Below, one piece after another: positions 8,485 through 17,039 of a stretch of 64,000 nucleotides of DNA. Positions within the stretch are counted from its first letter, which is position 1. Each line of letters opens with the position of its first letter. The position numbers and the translations under genes are program-made. The DNA comes from Sphingobacteriales bacterium 44-61 (GTDB lineage Bacteria > Bacteroidota > Bacteroidia > Chitinophagales > Chitinophagaceae), in NCBI GenBank assembly GCA_001898405.1, contig MKTW01000018.1, positions 1 to 64,000 of the forward strand, given 5' to 3'. A model generated the notes under the pieces. It had not been told where the DNA came from. It saw only the letters and a program-made list of their open reading frames with translations, and did not search any database.

Positions 8485-10389
8485 ATGAAAAAGATACTTC
8501 TATTCCTGACGCTTGCTTTTGCAACCTGCCTGGCTTATAGCCAAAAACCAGTCCTCTCCCTCGTGCCGCAACCTGTTTCGGTTACACAAGGTGATGGTTA
8601 TTTCGTTTTAAATGCTGATACACGCATTGTTGCCATGCAGCAATCGCTGGATACCCTGGCCAAACAGCTTGCCCTCCGTATCAGCCACGCTACAGGCTAT
8701 AAAACTTCATCCCGTGTGCAATTGCTAAAAATGGTCCCCCGCAACACCATTGCTATTGCCCTTTCTCCTGCATCTTCCCTGCCAGCTGAAGGATATGAGC
8801 TGGAAGTGAGTTCCAATAATATCCTGCTGAGGGGTTCAACTCCTGCCGGCATCTTCTATGGCATCCAAACCCTGCTGCAATTATTTCCCAAAGAGATTGA
8901 ATCGGCATCACCTACTACTGCAAAATGGCAGGTCCCTGTTGTAAAGATCAGCGATCATCCCCGCTTTGGCTGGAGAGGTATTATGCTGGATGTGTCCCGT
9001 CACTTCTTTTCCAAGCAGGACGTGAAAACGTTTATCGATAATATGGCCCGCTACAAATTCAATTTACTTCACTGGCATCTTACCGATGACCAGGGCTGGC
9101 GCATTGAAATAAAAAGTCTGCCTAAACTTACTTCGGTCGGCGCATGGCGGGTTGACAAGACCGGCACTTTCGGCAAGTTCTCAGCACCCACTCCTGACGA
9201 GCCACGTACTTACGGCGGTTTTTATACGCAGGATGATATCCGCGAGATCGTTCAATATGCAAAAGAACGCAACATCAACATACTTCCTGAGATCGATGTG
9301 CCGGGTCATAGCATGGCAGCCGTTGCTTCATACCCCGAGCTAAGCTGCACACCGGGCACTTACAGCGTCAACTCAGGCGAGCAGTTTATGATCTGGCCTT
9401 CGGGTGGTCATTTTTATGGACTGATCGATAATTCCCTTTGTCCTGCCAATGAAAAAGTGTATGCATTCATGGATAAAGTGATCACTGAAGTGGCACAGCT
9501 TTTCCCTTTTGAATATATACATATCGGCGGCGATGAAACAGCCCGCAACTTCTGGGAAAAGTCGGAAGCCATCAAAGAACTCATGCAAAGAGAAAAGCTG
9601 AAAGACCTTGATGAAGTACAAAGCTATTTCATCAAACGCATGGAAAAGATCATCAATGCCAGGGGCAAAAAGATGATCGGATGGGACGAGATCTTGCAGG
9701 GTGGTCTTGCACCCAATGCAGCTGTGATGAGCTGGCGTAATATGAAGCATGGTGCTATTGCCGCCAAACAGGGACACCAGGTGGTGATGACCCCAACGGA
9801 ATTTGCTTACCTGGATTATATGCAAAGTGATGTAGTGATGGAACCTCCTGTGTATGCTTCCCTGCGTTTAAAAAAGACCTATCAGTTTGAACCGGTTCCT
9901 GATAGCGTTGATCCATCTATGGTCAAAGGAGGACAAGGTAACCTTTGGACTGAGCAGGTATACAATCTCCGCCAGGCGCAATACATGGTATGGCCGCGTG
10001 GCATGGCTATTGCAGAAATATTATGGAGCCCGAAAGAAAAAAGGAACTGGAATGGTTTTGTGACAAGAATAGAAGCACAGTTTCCCCGCCTTGATGTAGC
10101 AAAAATAAAATATGCACCCAGCCTGTACGACGCGGATTTTAAAGTGAAGAAAAAAGATTCCAGCTCTGTAATAGTAGAACTCATTCCTGAAATAGACGGG
10201 CTTAGCCTGCATTACAGTTTTGATAATTCTTATCCGGACGAGTTCTATCCTGCATACAAAGAACCATTGCTTGTGCCCAAAGATGCAGTGCTGATGCGGG
10301 TGATCAGTTATCGCAATGGCAAACCGATCGGCAGAATGATCAATATGCCTGTGGCAGAATTGAAGAAACGTGCAGGAATAAAGCAATAA
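8485..10389 (+). CDS. Secreted beta-N-acetylhexosaminidase, GH20
   Basis: 634 residues. The signal peptide MKKILLFLTLAFATCLAYSQ is followed by the GH20 N-terminal alpha/beta domain (~25-150) and the TIM-barrel catalytic domain (~155-500). Landmarks are GWRGIMLDVSRHFF, LLHWHLTDDQGWRIEIKSLP, DVPGHSMAAVASYPEL and the catalytic pair in HIGGDE (Asp ~350, Glu ~351), which works with the substrate N-acetyl group. A C-terminal beta-rich part follows. It removes terminal GlcNAc or GalNAc from chitin fragments, glycans or peptidoglycan, probably in the periplasm or at the outer membrane, since no T9SS tail is present. Start 8485 rather than the upstream in-frame ATG 8464, because it begins the signal peptide; a near-consensus -7 box (TTACTTTG) ends just before 8468. 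Confidence 0.93.
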   Translation: MKKILLFLTLAFATCLAYSQKPVLSLVPQPVSVTQGDGYFVLNADTRIVAMQQSLDTLAKQLALRISHATGYKTSSRVQLLKMVPRNTIAIALSPASSLPAEGYELEVSSNNILLRGSTPAGIFYGIQTLLQLFPKEIESASPTTAKWQVPVVKISDHPRFGWRGIMLDVSRHFFSKQDVKTFIDNMARYKFNLLHWHLTDDQGWRIEIKSLPKLTSVGAWRVDKTGTFGKFSAPTPDEPRTYGGFYTQDDIREIVQYAKERNINILPEIDVPGHSMAAVASYPELSCTPGTYSVNSGEQFMIWPSGGHFYGLIDNSLCPANEKVYAFMDKVITEVAQLFPFEYIHIGGDETARNFWEKSEAIKELMQREKLKDLDEVQSYFIKRMEKIINARGKKMIGWDEILQGGLAPNAAVMSWRNMKHGAIAAKQGHQVVMTPTEFAYLDYMQSDVVMEPPVYASLRLKKTYQFEPVPDSVDPSMVKGGQGNLWTEQVYNLRQAQYMVWPRGMAIAEILWSPKEKRNWNGFVTRIEAQFPRLDVAKIKYAPSLYDADFKVKKKDSSSVIVELIPEIDGLSLHYSFDNSYPDEFYPAYKEPLLVPKDAVLMRVISYRNGKPIGRMINMPVAELKKRAGIKQ

Positions 10390-10440
10390 GCTGCTTTACC
10401 TGGCTGAAGCCATAACAAAAACATTAAACTATTTATTTCT

Positions 10441-11394
10441 GTGAATCGCATAGACCGTGTCACTGCTATCCTTATCCAGCTTCAATCGCGCAAAGTGGTG
10501 AAGGCACAGGATATTGCAGAGCGTTTTAATATCAGCCTGCGCACGGTTTACCGTGATGTAAAAACCCTGGAAGAAGCGGGAATACCTGTAATCGGAGAGG
10601 CCGGCATCGGCTATTCCATCATGGATGGTTACCGCCTGCCGCCGGTGATGTTTACCCGTGAAGAAGCAACTGCTTTCCTTACAGCTGAAAAAATGATCGA
10701 GAAACTGGCCGATGCCTCCACTGATGAAAGCTTTAAATCGGCCATGTACAAGATCAGGGCAGTATTGCGTGGCACTGAAAAAGATGTGCTGGAAAACCTG
10801 GATGAGCAGATACAGGTACTGAAAGGACGGAGATTTACCAATCAGCAGTTAAACGTAAATCCCATTCAGACAATCCTGAAATGTATCAGCACCAAAAAAA
10901 TTTTATCGCTTAATTATTTTGCCTCACACAGCCAGCAAAGAACAGAAAGGCTGGTAGAACCCATGGGAGTTTTTTACCTGGACGGCTACTGGCATCTTAT
11001 CGCTTATTGCCGCTTGCGGAAAGATTACCGCGATTTCCGTCTCGACCGCATAAAAAGCTTTAAAGAAACCGCTGAAACGTTTGACCAGGTGCATCCTACC
11101 CTGAAAGCTTACCTGCAGCAATGGAGCAGGGAGATGGACCTGCAGAAAGTGATCATCCGCGTTGATAAAGATGCTGTGCGATATCTCGAGAATCAGAAAT
11201 ATTACAGTGGCTTTATATCCGAACGGGAAGTGGACGGCAAAATAGAAATGACTTTTCTTACAGCTTCCATTCACGGATTCGCGCATTGGTTCATGACATT
11301 CGGTACTTCCGCAGAAATTGTGCAACCGGTAAAGCTGAAAGAAAAAATAAGAGAAGCTGCTGAAGCGATATTAAAGAAACTGAACGTGTCATAA
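10441..11394 (+). CDS. YafY-type HTH/WYL transcriptional regulator
   Basis: 317 residues. An N-terminal winged helix (DIAERFNISLRTVYRDVKTL, residues ~22-42) is followed by a WYL domain (~140-235; MGVFYLDGYWHLIAYCRLRKDYRDF) and a C-terminal WCX extension. These regulators sense ligands, often nucleotides or single-stranded DNA, through the WYL fold. The start is GTG (10441); no ATG lies upstream in frame before the HTH. The next gene, a helicase-nuclease, starts 29 bases after the stop, so the two may share a transcript, which would fit WYL proteins associated with DNA damage or defence. Target genes are unknown. Confidence 0.88.
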   Translation: MNRIDRVTAILIQLQSRKVVKAQDIAERFNISLRTVYRDVKTLEEAGIPVIGEAGIGYSIMDGYRLPPVMFTREEATAFLTAEKMIEKLADASTDESFKSAMYKIRAVLRGTEKDVLENLDEQIQVLKGRRFTNQQLNVNPIQTILKCISTKKILSLNYFASHSQQRTERLVEPMGVFYLDGYWHLIAYCRLRKDYRDFRLDRIKSFKETAETFDQVHPTLKAYLQQWSREMDLQKVIIRVDKDAVRYLENQKYYSGFISEREVDGKIEMTFLTASIHGFAHWFMTFGTSAEIVQPVKLKEKIREAAEAILKKLNVS

Positions 11395-11423
11395 GAACCC
11401 AAAACCGTCCTACCTTTATCCTT

Positions 11424-14400
11424 ATGGCAAAACCTTCTCTTCACGAACAATTCCAGCTAGCGTATAACCAGCTTAATGAACAACAACGCAAAGCTGTGGA
11501 TACCATTGAAGGGCCTGTAATGGTGATTGCGGGACCAGGTACCGGCAAAACGCAGATCCTGGCCAGCCGTATCGGTAAAATATTGCTGGAAACAGACTCA
11601 TTGCCGGAGAACATTCTTTGCCTCACTTACACTGATGCCGGAGTAGTGGCCATGCGCAAGCGCCTCCTTCAATTCATCGGACCTGATGCATACAAAGTCA
11701 ATATCTATACCTTTCACGCCTTTTGCAATGATGTGATCCAGGAAAACCTTTCCCTGTTTGAAAAAACAGCCCTTGATCCCATCTCCGACCTTGAAAAGAT
11801 CCAGCTCTTTAAAGAGCTGATCGACTCATTCCCTAAAAACCATCCGCTTAAAAGATACCGTGGTGATGTATATTTTGAAGTAAACAACCTGCAATCGCTT
11901 TTCAGTACAATGAAAAGGGAGGGTTGGACTCCCGCTTTCATTAGTCAGAAAATAGAAGCTTACCTGGCTGATCTTCCCAGCCGGGACGAATTCATATATA
12001 AAAGGAAATACAAGGAATTCAATGCCGGCGATCTGAAAAAAGATAAGCTGGATGAAGAAAAGGAGCGGATGGAAAAATTGCAGGCAGCAGTCAACGAGTT
12101 TGAACACTTCCAGCAATTGATGCGCAAACGCAACCGCTACGATTTTGACGACATGATCAACTGGGTGATCAGGGCTTTTGAAGAAAACAAAAACCTGCTC
12201 GCCAATTACCAGGAAAAATTTCAATACATACTGGTGGATGAATACCAGGATACCAGCGGTACGCAAAACCGGCTGGTGGAACTATTGATCAGTTATTGGG
12301 ACAAACCCAATGTATTCGTAGTAGGCGATGATGACCAGAGTATCTATCGCTTCCAGGGTGCCAACGTGGAAAACATGCTGCAGTTTGCCAATAGCTACCG
12401 CAACGACCTGATGACGGTTGTACTCACCAGCAATTACCGCTCCACTCAACCGATTCTTGATATTTCCAAAACGCTGATCAACCGGAATGAAGAACGGCTG
12501 GTAAAACAGATTGATGGCCTGAGCAAAGAATTAATATCCAGCAATTCGAAGATCAGTCAGCTTATCCACCCGCCCCTGGTACAGGAATATGAAACCCAGC
12601 GCCAGGAAATGATCGGCATCACCCGGCAGGTGCAGGCCTTGCTGCAACAGGGAATATCTCCCGGCCGCATTGCCATCATTTATAAGGAAAATAAATACGG
12701 GGAGGACCTTGCGCAATATTTCAAGCTATTGCAAATACCTGTATACAGTAAACGGCACCTCAATATTCTTGAACTGTCACTTGCGCAAAAGATCATTCTC
12801 CTGTTAAGATACCTCGCAGCGGAGCATGATATTCCTTATGGCGGTGATGAAATGTTGTTTGAAATACTGCATTTCGATTGGTTTGGTATTCCTCCTATCG
12901 AAGTAGCAAAACTGAGCATTGAAGTGGCAGATAAACGCACATCAGGAGCATCGCCTTATTCCATCCGCCGTTTGCTGGTTGAAAAAGCAAAAGAGCCTGC
13001 AAAGGATTTATTTACACCCACTATGCATCCTGGATTGGTAAAAGCATCAGTAGTGATAGAGAAACTGATTGCTGATGTGTCCAATACCACGCTCCAGTTG
13101 CTGTTTGAAAATATCATCCGCGAAGCCGGAGTGCTTAATCATATTATGCAATTGCCCGATAAGCACTGGCAATTGCAGATACTTACCGGCTTATTTGATT
13201 TTGTAAAAGATGAAACACACCGCGCTCCATTGCTTACGCTCACAGAACTGGTAGGGCTGATCGACCTGATGGAAAAAGAAGATATCAAACTTCCGCTTGT
13301 GCAGGTAAGCGGTAGTGATAAAGGAGTGAACCTGCTCACGGCGCATGGTTCCAAAGGGCTGGAATTTGAACATGTTTTTTTAGCCAATTGCAATGCTGCC
13401 TCCTGGGAGAAAAAAAGGAAACCGGGTGGAGGATATAAGCTGCCGGATACGATGTTTGATCAATCCACTTCCGGAGCCGGTGATGCAGAAGAATTGCGGC
13501 GGTTATTTTATGTGGCCATTACCCGGGCAGAACAGCACCTGCTCCTTTCCTATAGCCGGTTTAAAAATGATGGAAAAGAACTGGAGCCTTCCATGTTCCT
13601 TGCAGAGATACAGGACCAGCATCAATTGCCTGTTGAAAAAATGGTGTTTGATGAAGAGGTGCTCACACAATTTGCTGCCCTGCATTTCATGGTGCTGCAG
13701 GCGCCTGAGATAGAAAAAATGGAAGAGGATTTTGTGAGCCGTATGCTGGAGAAATTCGTTATGAATGTAACGGCATTAAATAACTACCTGAAATGCCCGC
13801 TTGAGTTTTATTTCAGGAATCTCGTGCGTATCCCTTCGCCCAAAAATGAAGCCACGGAGTTTGGTTCATCCGTTCACTTTGCATTGGAGCAGCTTTTCCG
13901 GAAAATGCTGGATAAAGACCAATTCCCTCCGCGCCAGGAATTCATTGCCGATTTTGAATGGTATATGCACCGCCACAGGGAAAGTTTTACCAAAGAGCAA
14001 TTTGACCGGCGGATGGAATATGGCCAGTTGGTATTGACAAACTATTACGATAAATACATTGACCAGTTCAACAGGATCGTTACCATTGAACGGAATATCC
14101 GTAATGTGGTCGTAAAAGGCGTGCCGCTGAAAGGGAAACTGGATAAACTGGAGTTTGACGGAAAATCAGTGAACGTAGTGGATTATAAAACCGGTGATCC
14201 TGATAAAGCTCTTTCGAAATTAAAAGGTCCTTCTGAAAAGGACCCCAATGGCGGTGATTACTGGCGGCAGGCGATCTTTTATAAAATACTGGTGGATAAT
14301 TATGAGCAGAAGAACTGGAAAGTTGCCAGTACCGAGTTCGATTTTATTGAACCCGATAAAAAGAAGAACTATCGCCGTGAGAAGCTGGTGATCACGCCTG

Positions 14401-14561
14401 CCGATATCACTACGGTAACCCAGCAGATCCAGGAAACCTGGCAAAAGATACAGGATCGCGATTTTTATACGGGTTGCGGAAAAGAGGATTGCCACTGGTG
14501 CAATTTTGTGAAAACGAATAACCTGGCAGTGGCGCTGCACGAATTGGAAGAGGAGGAGTGA
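11424..14561 (+). CDS. UvrD/Rep-type helicase fused to PD-(D/E)XK nuclease with Fe-S cysteines
   Basis: 1045 residues. Superfamily 1 helicase motifs in order: AGPGTGKT (Walker A, ~39), LCLTYTDAGV, ILVDEYQDTSGTQ (motif II), VGDDDQSIYRFQGA (III), LTSNYRST (IV), LLTAHGSKGLEFEHVFL (V) and RRLFYVAITRAEQHL (VI). The C-terminal ~260 residues are an AddB/RecB-like nuclease domain: FGSSVHFALEQL (His), KLDKLEFDG...VVDYKTG (Asp and Lys, ~905-922). A cysteine at ~791 (YLKCPLEFY) and the cluster CGKEDCHWC (~1017-1025) match the four Cys that hold the 4Fe-4S cluster in AddB-type nucleases. It should unwind and degrade DNA ends in repair or restart. No addA partner is adjacent, so it may act alone. It may be cotranscribed with the upstream WYL regulator. 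Confidence 0.9.
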   Translation: MAKPSLHEQFQLAYNQLNEQQRKAVDTIEGPVMVIAGPGTGKTQILASRIGKILLETDSLPENILCLTYTDAGVVAMRKRLLQFIGPDAYKVNIYTFHAFCNDVIQENLSLFEKTALDPISDLEKIQLFKELIDSFPKNHPLKRYRGDVYFEVNNLQSLFSTMKREGWTPAFISQKIEAYLADLPSRDEFIYKRKYKEFNAGDLKKDKLDEEKERMEKLQAAVNEFEHFQQLMRKRNRYDFDDMINWVIRAFEENKNLLANYQEKFQYILVDEYQDTSGTQNRLVELLISYWDKPNVFVVGDDDQSIYRFQGANVENMLQFANSYRNDLMTVVLTSNYRSTQPILDISKTLINRNEERLVKQIDGLSKELISSNSKISQLIHPPLVQEYETQRQEMIGITRQVQALLQQGISPGRIAIIYKENKYGEDLAQYFKLLQIPVYSKRHLNILELSLAQKIILLLRYLAAEHDIPYGGDEMLFEILHFDWFGIPPIEVAKLSIEVADKRTSGASPYSIRRLLVEKAKEPAKDLFTPTMHPGLVKASVVIEKLIADVSNTTLQLLFENIIREAGVLNHIMQLPDKHWQLQILTGLFDFVKDETHRAPLLTLTELVGLIDLMEKEDIKLPLVQVSGSDKGVNLLTAHGSKGLEFEHVFLANCNAASWEKKRKPGGGYKLPDTMFDQSTSGAGDAEELRRLFYVAITRAEQHLLLSYSRFKNDGKELEPSMFLAEIQDQHQLPVEKMVFDEEVLTQFAALHFMVLQAPEIEKMEEDFVSRMLEKFVMNVTALNNYLKCPLEFYFRNLVRIPSPKNEATEFGSSVHFALEQLFRKMLDKDQFPPRQEFIADFEWYMHRHRESFTKEQFDRRMEYGQLVLTNYYDKYIDQFNRIVTIERNIRNVVVKGVPLKGKLDKLEFDGKSVNVVDYKTGDPDKALSKLKGPSEKDPNGGDYWRQAIFYKILVDNYEQKNWKVASTEFDFIEPDKKKNYRREKLVITPADITTVTQQIQETWQKIQDRDFYTGCGKEDCHWCNFVKTNNLAVALHELEEEE

Positions 14562-14667
14562 CCATTGATCGAGTGGCAGATGATCAACGGTCAATGCCCT
14601 TTATTTATAGGATTATTATGAATAAACAATCCCCCATTTTCTCCAAACGGCCTAAGTTTGCACCCGC

Positions 14668-16173
14668 ATGAATTACAGGAGTCTTATATCTATTATTGCC
14701 CTCGGCTTTATTCTTTTCTCCAGTATTGTCAGCGGCCCTGGCTGCGCCAATATTGTGCCTCCGCAAGGCGGTTTGAAAGATACCCTGCCCCCTGTGGTAA
14801 GAAAGGTCACTCCCCGTGATTCCTCCCTCCATTTTGCAGACGACAGGATCAATTTTGTTTTCGACGAATACATTGAGCTGGATAATCCCCTGCAAAACCT
14901 GATCATGTCGCCTCTTCCCAAGAACTCTCCCAATGTTTCCCGCAAACTGAATACCATGGTGGTAAAATTGAGGGACAGCCTGGAACCCAATACCACTTAT
15001 TCCCTCAACTTCGGAAACACGATCAAGGACGTGAATGAAGGGAATATTATGAGGAATTATACCTATATCTTCTCTACCGGCCGTTATTTCGACTCTTTAC
15101 AGTTTGCTGGCAAAGTGCTCCTGGCTGAAACAGGAGGAATAGACACTACGCTCACAGTAATGCTCCACAGAAGCGCCGATGATTCGGCAGTAAGAAAGGA
15201 AAAACCGCGTTATATTACAAAAACCGATAATACAGGCAGTTTCCGGTTCCGCAATCTCCCTGCAGGCACTTATTACGTGTACGCACTGAAAGACGAAGGA
15301 AGTGGTTATCTCTATATGAACCCGGAGGCGCTTTTTGCTTTTGCAGATTCTGCTGTAAAAGTGCAAAAAGAGACTCCGTCCGTTACTCTTTATGCTTATG
15401 CAGAACCTAAAAAAGCTTCTCCACCCACTTCTGCTTCCAGTTCCGGCAAACCCAAACCCGGAGATAAACGGTTAAAATTCTCCAGCAGGCTGCAGGAAGG
15501 CAAACAGGACCTGTTAGGCCCGATGGAGCTGGTGTTCGAAGTACCGCTGAAAGTGTTTGACTCTACAAAAGTTCATTTTGCAACAGACAGTACTTATACT
15601 CCTGTAACCGGCTTCTCCTGGCAACTGGATTCGCTCAAAAAATCACTGACCTTTCATTATAACTGGAAAGAGAATACGCCCTATCATCTGATCTTTGAGA
15701 AGGAATTTGCTACTGATACACTGGGCCAGCAATTGCTGAAAACAGATACTCTCCATTTCACTTCGAAAAAGATCTCAGATTATGGCAAGATCTCGCTTCG
15801 TTTCCGCAATCTTGACCTGTCTAAGAACCCTGTATTGCTCTTCCTCCAGAATAATGAATTGAAAGGGTCCTATCCCTTAAGTTCTGCCATGTTTACCCAG
15901 GCCATGTTCCTCCCGGGAGAATACAGTCTTCGCATATTAGAAGACCGTAATAAGAACGGTAAATGGGACCCAGGTGAATTTTTTGGCAAACACCTTCAGC
16001 CTGAATTGGTTAAGTCAATCGAGAGAAAGGTGGTCGTGAAAGCCAACTGGGAAAATGAAGCCGAGATAGATGTGAATGCAGCCCCTGCTCCGCCAGCCAC
16101 TCCCGGCAAAGGTCCTGCTCTGCAACCCAGCCGTGAACCAAGGCGGCAAATTTCAGGAGGATTACAGCAGTAG
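14668..16173 (+). CDS. Ig-like (SbsA/Big_5) domain lipoprotein
   Basis: 501 residues. A hydrophobic leader ends at SGPGC (Cys 26), probably a lipoprotein anchor although the lipobox is not canonical. Next comes an Ig-like Big_5 domain (~38-140) with the hallmark VTPRDSSLHFADDRINFVFDEYIEL ... YSLNFGNTIKDVNEGN pattern (shown as two separate segments), then a beta-sandwich region with RFRNLPAGTYYVYALKDEGSG (~195-215) resembling a carboxypeptidase-regulatory-like fold. A Pro/Ala-rich tail follows. This family is widespread in Bacteroidota, often near gliding or envelope genes; its role is unknown. The -7-like TAAGTTTG ends 7 bases before the start ATG. The recR start lies 13 bases past the stop. 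Confidence 0.82.
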   Translation: MNYRSLISIIALGFILFSSIVSGPGCANIVPPQGGLKDTLPPVVRKVTPRDSSLHFADDRINFVFDEYIELDNPLQNLIMSPLPKNSPNVSRKLNTMVVKLRDSLEPNTTYSLNFGNTIKDVNEGNIMRNYTYIFSTGRYFDSLQFAGKVLLAETGGIDTTLTVMLHRSADDSAVRKEKPRYITKTDNTGSFRFRNLPAGTYYVYALKDEGSGYLYMNPEALFAFADSAVKVQKETPSVTLYAYAEPKKASPPTSASSSGKPKPGDKRLKFSSRLQEGKQDLLGPMELVFEVPLKVFDSTKVHFATDSTYTPVTGFSWQLDSLKKSLTFHYNWKENTPYHLIFEKEFATDTLGQQLLKTDTLHFTSKKISDYGKISLRFRNLDLSKNPVLLFLQNNELKGSYPLSSAMFTQAMFLPGEYSLRILEDRNKNGKWDPGEFFGKHLQPELVKSIERKVVVKANWENEAEIDVNAAPAPPATPGKGPALQPSREPRRQISGGLQQ

Positions 16174-16181
16174 CTATCTTT
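16174..16181 (+). promoter_or_regulatory. -7 box of recR, leaderless spacing
   Basis: TATCTTTG matches TAnnTTTG exactly and is only five bases before the recR ATG (four-base gap CCGG plus the last G), so the predicted transcription start falls on or next to the start codon. Confidence 0.6.
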
Positions 16182-16186
16182 GCCGG

Positions 16187-16816
16187 ATGCAATTCTCTTC
16201 TTCTTTACTGGAAAATGCTGTCAACGAGTTCGCGAAACTGCCGGGTATTGGTAAAAAAACAGCGCTCCGTCTTGTCCTGCACCTGCTGAAACAGGATACA
16301 GGCGATGTTCAGCATTTCAGTGAGGTAGTAGCAAGAATGCGCAGTGAGATCAAATTCTGCCAGCGTTGTTTCAATGTGGCAGATGGGGATATTTGCTCTA
16401 TTTGCGCCAACTCCATGCGTAAAGCAGAAATGATCTGCGTAGTAGAAAATATCCGTGATGTGATCGCTATAGAAAGTACACAGCAATACAATGGCGTGTA
16501 TCATGTATTAGGAGGTGTCATTTCTCCATTGGATGGCATTGGCCCTGATCAGCTGAACATTGAGTCGCTGGTACACCGCATTGAAAAAGAAAAAACGACC
16601 GAGCTCATCTTTGCCCTTAACCCTACCATCCAGGGCGATACAACGATCTATTACATACAAAAGAAGCTGGAAGCAAACCCTGCCACAGCTTCGCCTTTGC
16701 GTATCACTACCATTGCCAGGGGCATAGCCTTTGGAGGTGAACTGGAATATGCAGATGAAATGACCCTTGCCAGGAGCCTGCAGAACCGGTTGCCCGTGGA
16801 GAGGTATGTGCGCTGA
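16187..16816 (+). CDS. recR: Recombination mediator RecR
   Basis: 209 residues, near the normal ~200. It has the N-terminal helix-hairpin-helix (FAKLPGIGKKTALRLVLHLL, ~13-32), a four-cysteine zinc finger (CQRCFNVADGDICSIC, ~58-73) and a Toprim domain (VVENIRDVIAIE..., YHVLGGVISPLDGIGPDQL) and ends with the usual LARSLQNRLPVERY. With RecF/RecO it loads RecA on gapped DNA. The frame is open upstream to 16076, but that overlaps the preceding lipoprotein gene; ATG 16187 gives the family start MQFSSSLLENAVNEFAKLPG. Promoter and start are nearly fused (see the -7 box at 16174). Confidence 0.95.
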   Translation: MQFSSSLLENAVNEFAKLPGIGKKTALRLVLHLLKQDTGDVQHFSEVVARMRSEIKFCQRCFNVADGDICSICANSMRKAEMICVVENIRDVIAIESTQQYNGVYHVLGGVISPLDGIGPDQLNIESLVHRIEKEKTTELIFALNPTIQGDTTIYYIQKKLEANPATASPLRITTIARGIAFGGELEYADEMTLARSLQNRLPVERYVR

Positions 16817-16826
16817 TCGGCCATCG

Positions 16827-16858
16827 TTTTGATTTAACCAATAGTTATAGTAGCTTTG
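16827..16858 (+). promoter_or_regulatory. Consensus -33/-7 promoter of the metH pair
   Basis: TTTTG at 16827-16831, 19 bases, then TAGCTTTG at 16851-16858: a full match to the Bacteroidota promoter pattern. Predicted start ~16863, leaving an unusually long ~175-base leader before ATG 17040. Confidence 0.7.
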
Positions 16859-16862
16859 TCCT

Positions 16863-17039
16863 CCACAGGCGGATTTGTTTATTGTTCGGCCTGTCTAAAA
16901 ACTGAACTAATAAACGCCGAGAAACTCCCCCATACAGTTTCCCTACGTTTAAGATTCAGTTAAGATCATTTGCCAGTGATAGTATCACTAATTGGCTATG
17001 CCCGCCAGGGCCAATAGCATCATTTAAAACGAAACGACT
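16863..17039 (+). promoter_or_regulatory. Structured 5' leader of metH, possible riboswitch or attenuator
   Basis: Seen: stem CACAGGC/GCCTGTC near the 5' end; a 15-base palindrome AGTGATAGTATCACT (16975-16989) whose flanks GCCA/TGGC can extend the hairpin; and an alternative stem ATTGGC (16990-16995)/GCCAAT (17010-17015) that uses the same bases. Mutually exclusive stems just before a methionine-synthesis gene suggest ligand control. I could not fit SAM-I, SAM-II or cobalamin riboswitch cores to it, so the class is open. Confidence 0.35.

Noticed and set aside
10021-10386. 121-codon minus-strand Cys/His/Phe-rich frame inside the hexosaminidase gene
   Set aside because: Antisense shadow of a clearly coding region.
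16820-17039. SAM-II or cobalamin riboswitch before metH
   Set aside because: A GATTTAACC word occurs, but upstream of the predicted transcription start, and the remaining conserved core and pseudoknot could not be found; no B12-box either.
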